Program-made: the position numbers and the translations under genes
Origin: Caviibacter sp963550915
Lineage (GTDB): Bacteria > Fusobacteriota > Fusobacteriia > Fusobacteriales > Leptotrichiaceae
DNA length: 64,000 bases
Direction of reading: 5' to 3'
NCBI GenBank assembly: GCA_963550915.1
Contig: CAUVEB010000003.1
Coordinates: 1-64,000, forward strand
Shown here: positions 53,501 through 60,269 of the stretch, in pieces
How the letters are laid out: the number at the start of each line of letters is the position of its first letter
Position numbering within the stretch: position 1 is the first letter of the stretch
Notes under the pieces: generated by a model
The model's database searches: none
The model's input: only the letters and a program-made list of their open reading frames with translations
Told to the model about the DNA's origin: nothing

Positions 53501-54414
53501 ATGTTAAATATATTGATTTATATAACAAAAAAGCTACTCAAACATATAAAATACCTGGAACAAACGAGAAAATATCGCTTAGTTTACCTTATGTTAATTT
53601 TATTGAAGATATAAAACGTATCATATTTGTTAAAGATGAAAATGATAGTTCATTTAAATTGCCATATCATGTATTTAAGAAAAAGACAAGTGGACAATTA
53701 CATGCAGAAACTATATTAGGTGAAAGTAAAGGATTAGTAACTAAAAGAGTATCTGTATTTGATATAAAAGATTCTAAAAACTTAGAAAAATTATTTGATA
53801 AAGACGGCAGTCAAAAAGAAATTTATGAAACACTATTAAAATGGTTAGAAGAAAAATCAAAAGATTATCCAAAATTAAAAAATGGACATATCATTAAAAA
53901 AGTTAAAATAGTTGATGAAAATAAAGACAAGTTAATAAAACTAGGTGAAAAAAGATATGTACAAATGGGTCAAACAACAGTTAAGATTCTTGTATTGAAG
54001 AAAAAAGATGAAGACGGTTATAGAATGGCAAGTATCGGAAGATATAACTATAACAAAATGAAAAAGGGTGAAGATTTTAAATTGCACGTATGGGAAAAGC
54101 GTGAAACTTATGAAAAGATTACATTAAAAGATATGGAAAATAATGGTTATGAGATTCTTCTCGAATTGTATCCTAGTGAATTAATTGAAATTGAAGATAG
54201 CAAAGGTGGTAAGATTAAATGTAAGGTTACAGGTTTTAGTGGTGGTAGACTAGAAGTCAAAAGTATAATAGGAGATTCAACAGATCTTATTAGAAACGGT
54301 GTATTTAATAATATAATAAATCGTTATCAAATAACAATTTCAACAATTAAAAATATAAGAAAAGTTAAATACAATATACTTGGTGATAAAGTATGTCATT
54401 CAGGCAAATACTGA
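50584..54414 (+). CDS. cas9: CRISPR-associated endonuclease Cas9
   Basis: RNA-guided DNA endonuclease of 1276 residues. I start at the ATG at 50584; an earlier in-frame codon adds residues that do not belong to the family. RuvC-I is YVLGLDLGVASIGWAV with Asp11. The arginine-rich bridge helix is RRNARGARRILNRRKERIRR. RuvC-II is KVHLELARDM with Glu559. The HNH domain is EYQVDHILPYSKS with His645 and Asn659. RuvC-III is LHHALDATLL with His915 and Asp918. All nuclease residues are therefore intact. It overlaps cas1 by 22 bases. The C-terminal third should hold the PAM-reading domain; PAM unknown. Confidence 0.97.
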   Translation: MEKLDYVLGLDLGVASIGWAVMEIDENNEPVNLVDANSVIFEPLDNDKGKLYNVDRRNARGARRILNRRKERIRRTKNLLTSSGFLSDDELSKLYSGKIEDIFEIRKRGLTEQLNKNEIARLMIFYNKNRGFKSNRKTDDLELEEELKKLEKNNGKISEKASDNNANDEKKLKPLIALNTKRLQEENLMPIELIFKLKSEEDILGFKNKEGVYKFGFKRDQIEKEIEYILEKQELVSKELLEKYMDILKSQRDFSEGPAEPSKYRIDWESNTGKCKYTGQKRVVAGAPSYEIFCMLQKLTDLRYIYIADETKKGKFKLEKEHLDKIYNKALKAKKVTYKDVLDCLNDENIRILNVPQLEIKEYKKIKEKFQGELTEDQIKELNNKLNTERHKISIFELKQYKELLAQFKKNDITEDNIEELGGINLLDKVAELLTYAKTDKKLEEYHTKDRYKDIPKEIIEKIKTFKTLNKTGNLSLNLVRELNEKMLEGNDYEKSLSSLEYSIKANDNWDKFPTVSQIERAFNTKITNPNVKHIMVILRKLYNTLLEKYGKPKKVHLELARDMANDFSTRIKIKKEQEKNRAYRELKSFEVYSNNLDIVGHKNKLSNDDILRFRLYDEQNGICIYSGQKIDKSKLRTSEYQVDHILPYSKSADNSFENKVLVYAKENQDKKERTPYQWLKGTQKWLQFKHRVELNTHMKDKKKNNLLFTDEVKIDEFLDRDLHATSYSSRLALQVFKSLISPDERDIKDENALYIYHRNVVAFNGSMTSQLRSFYGLNRFTHSFESEDLRIGKNYRIDEIKYTKDELILVAKNEKRGLEISENRKIEYTDKSKKTFKTETDRIIFEEIIRKENIDNISNELKGKYVEDITEKDFRDILDRNENIPTELISTIYQLNSLLKQDINSKNRENHLHHALDATLLTIMNHSMQQRLIKFNQILQKMSNSPEEYVDEETGEIMTYKEAVEKLREDIDVKYIDLYNKKATQTYKIPGTNEKISLSLPYVNFIEDIKRIIFVKDENDSSFKLPYHVFKKKTSGQLHAETILGESKGLVTKRVSVFDIKDSKNLEKLFDKDGSQKEIYETLLKWLEEKSKDYPKLKNGHIIKKVKIVDENKDKLIKLGEKRYVQMGQTTVKILVLKKKDEDGYRMASIGRYNYNKMKKGEDFKLHVWEKRETYEKITLKDMENNGYEILLELYPSELIEIEDSKGGKIKCKVTGFSGGRLEVKSIIGDSTDLIRNGVFNNIINRYQITISTIKNIRKVKYNILGDKVCHSGKY

Positions 54415-55319
54415 TAAGTAAAAGAGCATATGTTCATTATGAACTTGATAATTTGATAGTAGAAAATGAACAAAATATTTTAAAAGTACCAATTAATGAT
54501 ATAGCAATAGTTGTTTTTGAAAGTAATGAAATAAGTATAACTACAAGACTTTTATCAGAACTTTCTTTAAAAAATATAACGATATTAATTTGTGATTTTA
54601 CTCATATGCCGGTTTCATATTTACTACCTGTAGGAAATCATTATAGGATACCATTAGTGCATAGACTACAGGTAGAACAACCGCAAGAATTAAAAGAATA
54701 TGTTTGGGAAAAACTAGCAAAAGCCAAAATAAAAAATTCTAGATTAGTTATGGAAATTGAAAATGCATCAAAAGAAACAATAAACATGATGAAAGTATAT
54801 GAAAAAGAGATTACTGGTAATGATGAAACTAATAGAGAAGGAACGGCTGCGAAAGTATTCTTTAATTATTTATACGGTAAAGGTTTTAATAGAAGAGATG
54901 ATTCTGATGTTATTAATAAAGCATTAAACTACGGTTATGGTGTATTTAGAAGTGCAATAACTAGACTTTTATGTACTTATGGATTTACTACACATATAGG
55001 TGTACACCATAATTCAACAGTTAATGCATATAATTTAAGTTATGATTTTATTGAACCTTACCGTGCAATAATAGATTACTATATATACAATCACTTATAC
55101 TATTTTGATAGTACTAATGAACTTCAAACAGAAGTTAGAAAAGAACTAATTTGCCTATTAAATGCTAAAGTTAAGTATGATAAAAAAGAATATACTGTAC
55201 TTTATTCTATGGAACTATTGATAAAAAGTTATTTAAGTTTACTTGAAGAAGGTGTTGATGAACTGGCTATACCTGAATTAATTAAAATTGATTTTAACGA
55301 GTTGTTTAATGAGCTATAA
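54393..55319 (+). CDS. cas1: CRISPR adaptation integrase Cas1
   Basis: Catalytic subunit of the spacer integrase, 308 residues. It begins MSFRQILISKRAYVHYELDN as type II Cas1 proteins do. Metal ligands are the Glu in NREGTAAKVFFNYLYG, the His in IGVHHNSTVNAYNL and the Glu in DFIEPYRAII. It overlaps cas9 by 22 bases and cas2 by 11, so the three are translationally coupled. Confidence 0.96.
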   Translation: MSFRQILISKRAYVHYELDNLIVENEQNILKVPINDIAIVVFESNEISITTRLLSELSLKNITILICDFTHMPVSYLLPVGNHYRIPLVHRLQVEQPQELKEYVWEKLAKAKIKNSRLVMEIENASKETINMMKVYEKEITGNDETNREGTAAKVFFNYLYGKGFNRRDDSDVINKALNYGYGVFRSAITRLLCTYGFTTHIGVHHNSTVNAYNLSYDFIEPYRAIIDYYIYNHLYYFDSTNELQTEVRKELICLLNAKVKYDKKEYTVLYSMELLIKSYLSLLEEGVDELAIPELIKIDFNELFNEL

Positions 55320-55638
55320 AGAAATGAGATTAATTGTTTTGTTTGATTTGCCAGTAAAAACTAATATAGAAAAAATACAAGCACAAAAATTCAGAAGTAA
55401 CTTAATAGCAGAAGGATTTTTAATGATGCAATATTCATGCTATTCTAGGTTTTGTAGAAATGATTTTGAAACTAATAGATATTATAAAAGAGTAAAAAAA
55501 TTATCAGATAATTTAATAGGTGGAGAAGTAAGAATTTTAAAAATAACTAACAAACAATATGAAAATATGTTAATATTAATAAAAAAGCCAAAATATTCAG
55601 AAATCAGAGTCGGCAAGTGTCCTTTAGTAGTTTTTTAG
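55309..55638 (+). CDS. cas2: CRISPR adaptation protein Cas2
   Basis: Dimeric ferredoxin-fold partner of Cas1. I start at the ATG at 55309 (MSYKEMRLIVLFDLPVKTN), which gives 109 residues; an ATG at 55324 is an alternative. The conserved Asp is in VLFDLP, followed by the helix and GFLMMQYSCYSRFC strand of type II Cas2. The CRISPR array begins 22 bases after the stop, leaving almost no room for a separate leader. Confidence 0.95.
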   Translation: MSYKEMRLIVLFDLPVKTNIEKIQAQKFRSNLIAEGFLMMQYSCYSRFCRNDFETNRYYKRVKKLSDNLIGGEVRILKITNKQYENMLILIKKPKYSEIRVGKCPLVVF

Positions 55639-55660
55639 ACTCAAAAAAATAACGCTAGAG

Positions 55661-56422
55661 GATACAGACTCTTGATAAATTTGAATAATGTAAAACAATA
55701 TTGTTTTTTAGTTTCTATATCACTTCGATACAGACTCTTGATAAATTTGAATAATGTAAAACCGATTACAGAGTAGCCCACAATATTGTATGGATACAGA
55801 CTCTTGATAAATTTGAATAATGTAAAACTATTTAATTTATTTTATTCTTTACATAGTAGATACAGACTCTTGATAAATTTGAATAATGTAAAACATTTAA
55901 AACCGAATATTTCACTGTGTATCCGATACAGACTCTTGATAAATTTGAATAATGTAAAACATAAGTTCGTGTTCTAAACGTATTCCCCACGATACAGACT
56001 CTTGATAAATTTGAATAATGTAAAACTACTTTAGCTAAATCTAACATCTTACCAGAGATACAGACTCTTGATAAATTTGAATAATGTAAAACAGATAAGA
56101 AGATAGAAGAAATATTTGGAGAGATACAGACTCTTGATAAATTTGAATAATGTAAAACTTTGGATTAAATCCACTACCAAAATCTTCAGATACAGACTCT
56201 TGATAAATTTGAATAATGTAAAACAGCAACTAAGAAATCTAGACATTGAAAAAGGATACAGACTCTTGATAAATTTGAATAATGTAAAACATTGAATTCG
56301 TGCATCAAGTTTGATACAAAGATACAGACTCTTGATAAATTTGAATAATGTAAAACGCCTATATCTACAGCAAGAGCTGATAAATTGATACAGACTCTTA
56401 ATAAACTTGAATAATTTTTAAA
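55661..56422 (+). CRISPR. CRISPR array: 12 repeats of 36 bp, 11 spacers of 30 bp
   Basis: The repeat starts GATACAGACTC and ends AATAATGTAAAAC. Repeats start at 55661, 55727, 55793, 55859, 55925, 55991, 56057, 56123, 56189, 56255, 56321 and 56387. The first 11 are identical; the last one is degenerate, mostly in its 3' half, which marks the distal end. Every spacer is exactly 30 bases. Spacer 8 (56159-56188) is a perfect reverse-complement match to 17384-17413 in the C69 dipeptidase gene. I found no window match for the other ten. The predicted tracrRNA pairs with the plus-strand repeat, so crRNAs should be read left to right. Confidence 0.98.
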
Positions 56423-56432
56423 AGGGGGCTCA

Positions 56433-56918
56433 ATGTATATTTTGTTTTTACAAGTGATATTGTATTGTTTGATATTTACCATATTAGTAGCTTTCTCATT
56501 TAGGGGTAATGCTATTAATATTATATATTTTTATCCTAAATCTGTTATAGATAAGGTTGTTGAATTTGGTTATACAGATTACAAGACAATTAAGAGAAAT
56601 AAGATAATATTTTATTTTTTCTTTATTATTCTAATGTTTGGAAGTTTAATATTAATTGTTGGATCATGGAATGAAATTAATGATTTTATGAATGCTTTTA
56701 TTCAATTAAATATTTTTCTTCAATCATGGAATATTTTTGATGGACTAGTTATGGATATTTTATGGACAGGTAATAGCAAAAAATTAAAAATAAAAGGTAT
56801 AAATGATAGTGAATATATACCTAGTGTTATAGATGTAATTAAAAAGAGAGTTATTTTTATTCCAATTTTATTGGTAGTAGCTTTAATTTTAGCTAAAATT
56901 ATAGTATATATATATTAA
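56433..56918 (+). CDS. Four-helix membrane protein inside the CRISPR locus
   Basis: Encodes 161 residues from an ATG 11 bases past the degenerate last repeat; its ribosome site AAAGGGGG is partly formed by the altered end of that repeat. Hydrophobic segments lie at about 3-22, 60-78, 86-105 and 140-160, with charged segments between. A DILWTGNSKKLKIKGIND stretch between helices 3 and 4 recalls a conserved loop of uncharacterised clostridial membrane proteins. No catalytic motif. Because the tracrRNA lies beyond this gene and the next, it is enclosed in the CRISPR locus. A terminator follows it. Confidence 0.8.
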   Translation: MYILFLQVILYCLIFTILVAFSFRGNAINIIYFYPKSVIDKVVEFGYTDYKTIKRNKIIFYFFFIILMFGSLILIVGSWNEINDFMNAFIQLNIFLQSWNIFDGLVMDILWTGNSKKLKIKGINDSEYIPSVIDVIKKRVIFIPILLVVALILAKIIVYIY

Positions 56919-56929
56919 GATTCAAAATA

Positions 56930-56961
56930 CTTAAATGAATATAGTGTATTTTGAATTTTTT
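56930..56961 (+). terminator. Terminator after the CRISPR-locus membrane gene
   Basis: A perfect 11-bp stem (56930-56940 with 56946-56956) and a 5-base loop are followed by TTTTT. It would limit read-through from the array and membrane gene into the ATPase gene. Confidence 0.78.
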
Positions 56962-56982
56962 AATATAATTTGAGGTGATATT

Positions 56983-57834
56983 TTGAATATAATATTTGAG
57001 TATGAAAACAATCTAAATAACATTAGTGTTGAAGATGTTCTAGTTATTGCAGGTGGAAATGGTAAAGGTAAAAGTAGAATTTTTAATTTAATGTTATCAG
57101 GGTTTGAAGGAAAAGAAAAAGATAACTTTATTGTAAATGGTACAACAGTTAAGAAAAATGAGTATAAAGTATTAGGTATTTCAAGAGATAATACTTTAGA
57201 TAATGAATTAAAGCTTACATCTAAAACATACCTTTTAAATAGACTTGAAACAATAAAAGAATATATTTCAAATGAAAATTTAAGTAAGGCATTAAATGAT
57301 TACTTTACTGAAATCAATGCTATTTTATCGTCTGAAATTTTAAATAGTACAAATATAACAGTAGAATATGATATAGATAAAATTTTTAATCAACTTTTTA
57401 AAAGCATAGAATACAAACTAGATGATATAGAATGTACAAATCTTAGTATTAGTGAAAAATTAAATATACAACTTGAGCTATATCTAAACGCATTAGAAAG
57501 TATAAAAGATAATACTGTATTACTAATAGATGATATGGACTCTATATACACAATGTATAATTTTAATGAAAAAATAGATAAAATTTTAGAAAGAACAAAA
57601 CAAAATAATTTAAAAGTAATAATATTTATAAAAAATGAAGAATTAATAAATAGCTTAATGAATAGAGAATATAGTGTAGTGTTTATAAAAGATAAATGTT
57701 TATGTAAATTACCTGAATATAAAAACTATATTTCACAAATAGAGCTATATACAAAAGAAGAAATTGAAAAATTAGAATTAGAGATAAAAAAAGAAAAACA
57801 AAAAGAACTAATTTTTGAATATATAAATAAATAA
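56983..57834 (+). CDS. Csn2-like ABC-fold ATPase with an intact Walker A motif
   Basis: Encodes 283 residues from a TTG at 56983 behind GAGGTG. It has a canonical P-loop GGNGKGKS at 24-31, a Walker B-like NTVLLIDDMDSI (Asp183, Asp184) and a degenerate ABC signature-like NLSISEKLNIQ in between. The helical middle, the ELYLNAL segment and the final strand-helix-strand pattern (NNLKVIIFIKNEELINS) follow the layout of Csn2, the type II-A adaptation protein. Known Csn2 proteins have lost the Walker lysine. Its place in the CRISPR locus supports a role in spacer acquisition. Another small SMC/ABC-type ATPase is the alternative. The charged C-terminal helix could be a coiled coil. Confidence 0.55.
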   Translation: MNIIFEYENNLNNISVEDVLVIAGGNGKGKSRIFNLMLSGFEGKEKDNFIVNGTTVKKNEYKVLGISRDNTLDNELKLTSKTYLLNRLETIKEYISNENLSKALNDYFTEINAILSSEILNSTNITVEYDIDKIFNQLFKSIEYKLDDIECTNLSISEKLNIQLELYLNALESIKDNTVLLIDDMDSIYTMYNFNEKIDKILERTKQNNLKVIIFIKNEELINSLMNREYSVVFIKDKCLCKLPEYKNYISQIELYTKEEIEKLELEIKKEKQKELIFEYINK

Positions 57835-57935
57835 AAAAACCGCTAAAGGCGGTTAATCTTACAACCTGTAAGTCTTAATACAGAGTCTTAAATAAACTTG
57901 AATAATGTAAAACAAAACTGACTCATTGTTTTGTT
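57833..57935 (-). ncRNA. Predicted tracrRNA
   Basis: Read on the minus strand, 57913-57877 is an anti-repeat that pairs with nearly all 36 bases of the plus-strand repeat (one C-C mismatch, one bulged base, a few G-U). It is followed by a nexus-like hairpin (CTTACA-GGT-TGTAAG, 57872-57858) and a terminator (AACCGC-loop-GCGGTT then seven T, 57854-57833). The promoter at 57970-57942 predicts a start near 57935, so the RNA is about 100 nt. The 5' leader contains its own short hairpin (AACAAAAC with GTTTTGTT). Confidence 0.82.
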
Positions 57936-57941
57936 AATATA

Positions 57942-57970
57942 TTAATACCACATTTTTATATAAAAGTCAA
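57942..57970 (-). promoter_or_regulatory. Promoter of the tracrRNA
   Basis: On the minus strand TTGACT (57970-57965), a 17-base spacer and TATTAA (57947-57942) with TGG just before it (extended -10). Confidence 0.68.
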
Positions 57971-58040
57971 TATTAAAAATAAAAAGCCAACTCATAAAAC
58001 TTTTATGCTTTATTTTGTTGACTTCTTAAATATATTTCTC

Positions 58041-58391
58041 TTATTTTCTTATTTCCTTTATACGAGCTGCTTTACCTGATAATTCTCTTAGATAGTAAAG
58101 TTTTGATCTTCTTACTTTTCCAACTTTCTTAACTTCAATTTTATCAATTAAAGGAGAATTCATTGGTATAATTCTTTCAACTCCTATACCTGAAGAAACT
58201 TTTCTTACAGTGAAATTTTTAGCTACAGTAGCTCCAGAAATTCTTATTACAACACCTTCGAAAACTTGGATTCTTTCTTTGTTTCCTTCTTTAACTTTGT
58301 AGTGAACTGCTACAGTATCACCAGCTTTGAATCTAGGTGTTTCAGTTTTCAAATATTCTTTTTCAACTAATTCAATTAATTTCTCTTTCAA
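58041..58391 (-). CDS. rplS: 50S ribosomal protein L19
   Basis: A 116-residue ribosomal protein of the 30S-50S interface. Typical segments are RFKAGDTVAVHYKVKEGNKE, QVFEGVVIRISG, TFTVRK-like NFTVRKVSSGIGVER and KVRRSKLYYLRELSGKAARI near the C terminus. Length is normal. It is alone here rather than in the usual rpsP-rimM-trmD-rplS order. Confidence 0.97.
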   Translation of the reverse strand: MKEKLIELVEKEYLKTETPRFKAGDTVAVHYKVKEGNKERIQVFEGVVIRISGATVAKNFTVRKVSSGIGVERIIPMNSPLIDKIEVKKVGKVRRSKLYYLRELSGKAARIKEIRK

Positions 58392-58500
58392 AATCTACAC
58401 TCCCTTCGTTATAAAGTGTTCATATACTATGTGTACAGCGGATCACTTCGGTATTACAATAGATGATAACATAAATTAAAATAAATATCAAGCTTTTTTA

Positions 58501-58573
58501 TTGACATTTATTTGATATAGTGATAAGATTAATTGTAATTTTTTCTCGGTATATATTTTCATCGAATATATAC
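58501..58573 (+). promoter_or_regulatory. rpsO promoter and leader hairpin
   Basis: TTGACA (58501-58506), a 17-base spacer and TAAGAT (58524-58529). The leader then holds a 9-bp stem GTATATATT/AATATATAC with a 7-base loop (58549-58573), 35 bases before the start codon. Autoregulation by S15 on its leader is known in several bacteria, so this hairpin is a candidate site. Confidence 0.5.
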
Positions 58574-58607
58574 TTAGATTAGATATTTTATATTATGGAG
58601 GAATAAG

Positions 58608-58865
58608 ATGAAAGAAATCAAGCAAATAATTGCTGAATTTGGAAAAGATGAAAAAGACACAGGTTCTTCAGAAGTTCAAGTTGCAATTTTAACTGAAAAA
58701 ATCAACCATTTAACTGAACACTTAAAAGTACATCCTAAAGATGTTCACTCAAGAGTAGGGCTTTTAAAAATGGTAGGTAAAAGAAGAAGAATGTTAAACT
58801 ATATTAAGAGTAAAAAACTTGAAGAATATAGAAGTCTTATTGAAAAATTAGGAATAAGAAAATAA
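58608..58865 (+). CDS. rpsO: 30S ribosomal protein S15
   Basis: An 85-residue 16S rRNA-binding protein. Family motifs: DTGSSEVQVAILTEKINHL and HSRVGLLKMVGKRRRMLNYI. Slightly shorter than the usual 88-89 residues at the N terminus. AGGAGGAA-like ribosome site (GGAGGAA) before the ATG at 58608. Confidence 0.97.
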   Translation: MKEIKQIIAEFGKDEKDTGSSEVQVAILTEKINHLTEHLKVHPKDVHSRVGLLKMVGKRRRMLNYIKSKKLEEYRSLIEKLGIRK

Positions 58866-58919
58866 ATTGTTAGGAGTGAGTACGTGGTACTTGTTCCTTT
58901 TTTTCTAGGAGAATATTTT

Positions 58920-60269
58920 ATGCGAAAAAAAGTAGACATACTAACAGGGAATATTGGTTTAAACTTATTTAAACTATCTTTACCTGTGATTTTGACATCA
59001 TTAGTTTCAATTTTATATAATTTAACTGACATAAAATTTATAAGTCAATATTTAGGAGATTTTGCAGTTTCATCAGCGGCAGCTGCAACATTTTTTATTG
59101 TTTTATCGTTTGCACTGCTAATTATACCTAAAAATGGAGCTCAGTTATTAGTTGCTCAATCAATAGGAGCTAAACTTAATAAGAAAGCAAGAGCATACGC
59201 AAGAGTCTCCCTTATAATAACCTTTATATTTTCTATTTTTTGTCTGCTTATATCTGTAATATTTGCTAAAAATCTTATTCAATTAGTTGGAATATCAAAA
59301 GTAGAATATTTAAATAATGCAGTAATTTTTTTAAGAATTTCTGCATTAGGATTTCCTTTTTTATTCCTATTAGCAACTATGTCAGCGATAATAAGTGCAG
59401 ACGGTGATACATTTGGACCTTTTGTATTTAACTCTATTGGTGTAATACTTAATATATTTCTAGATTATTTACTACTTGGAGTATTTAAAATGGGAATTTC
59501 TGGTGCAGCTTTTGCTACAGTAATCTCACAAATAGTATCATTTCTTTGTATTGCTATATATCTTAAGAACCCTAAATCAAAATTTAAGCATATGAAAATT
59601 TTTAAGTTAGATAGTTATACTTTGTATTTTAAAGTAATAAAAATAGGGATGCCAGCAGGTATTAGCCAAGCCTTATTTACTTTAATATCAATAGTTATTG
59701 CAAATATGATAGCTTCTTTTGATGAAAGTGTTTTAGGAGTACAAAGACTTGGTGTGCAGTTTGAATCTTTTTCTTGGAATATAGCAGGAGGGGTTTCAAG
59801 TGCAGTTGCCACATATGTAGCACAAAATTATGGTGCAAAACAATATGATAGAATAAACAACGTATACAATGTTTCTGTTAAAAGTATATCTGTTTTTGGA
59901 GCATTAATTTCATTTGTATTTATATTTTTTGCAAGAAATCTATATAGTATATTCTTCACACAAGAAGATTTAATAAATTATGGTGTTGCATATCTACAAA
60001 TAATTGGGCTTACACAGATATTACAATGTATTGAGATTATTACAACAGGAGCATTTAATGGTATAGGTAAAATAAATGAACCTACGATTATAGGAGTTAT
60101 AGGGACAGGTCTTAGAATACCTTTTATATATATCCTAGCCCCTATATTCGGTATAAATACTATATGGTGGGTAATAAGCATAAGTATGCTATTAAAAGGA
60201 ATAGTTAGTTATACTTGGTTTAAATTTACATGGATTAAATTTTTAAAAGAAAGGAATATATATTTATGA
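58920..60269 (+). CDS. MATE-family multidrug/cation exporter
   Basis: A 449-residue membrane protein with about 12 hydrophobic segments in two halves. I start at the ATG at 58920 behind CTAGGAGA; a GTG at 58884 adds a non-family tail. MATE-typical segments are SLPVILTSLVSILYNLTDI, NAVIFLRISALGFPFLFL, KIGMPAGISQALF and AYLQIIGLTQILQCIE. Exports cationic compounds against H+ or Na+. The stop overlaps the rpiB start (ATGA). Confidence 0.92.
   Translation: MRKKVDILTGNIGLNLFKLSLPVILTSLVSILYNLTDIKFISQYLGDFAVSSAAAATFFIVLSFALLIIPKNGAQLLVAQSIGAKLNKKARAYARVSLIITFIFSIFCLLISVIFAKNLIQLVGISKVEYLNNAVIFLRISALGFPFLFLLATMSAIISADGDTFGPFVFNSIGVILNIFLDYLLLGVFKMGISGAAFATVISQIVSFLCIAIYLKNPKSKFKHMKIFKLDSYTLYFKVIKIGMPAGISQALFTLISIVIANMIASFDESVLGVQRLGVQFESFSWNIAGGVSSAVATYVAQNYGAKQYDRINNVYNVSVKSISVFGALISFVFIFFARNLYSIFFTQEDLINYGVAYLQIIGLTQILQCIEIITTGAFNGIGKINEPTIIGVIGTGLRIPFIYILAPIFGINTIWWVISISMLLKGIVSYTWFKFTWIKFLKERNIYL

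Noticed and set aside
56027..56056. Spacer 6 and the other nine spacers as further self-targets
   Set aside because: By eye I found no matching stretch for them in this window; only spacer 8 matches. A genome-wide search could still find some.
55786..56482. Open frames on both strands through the CRISPR array with repeated RLLINLNNVK or VLHYSNLSRVCI units
   Set aside because: They are translations of the CRISPR repeat and spacers, not proteins.
57877..57970. Plus-strand tracrRNA reading (anti-repeat followed by the AACAAAAC/GTTTTGTT hairpin)
   Set aside because: It would suit a repeat that starts GTTTTAC, but there is no T-tract terminator after it and no nexus-like hairpin. The minus strand has promoter, nexus and terminator in the right order.
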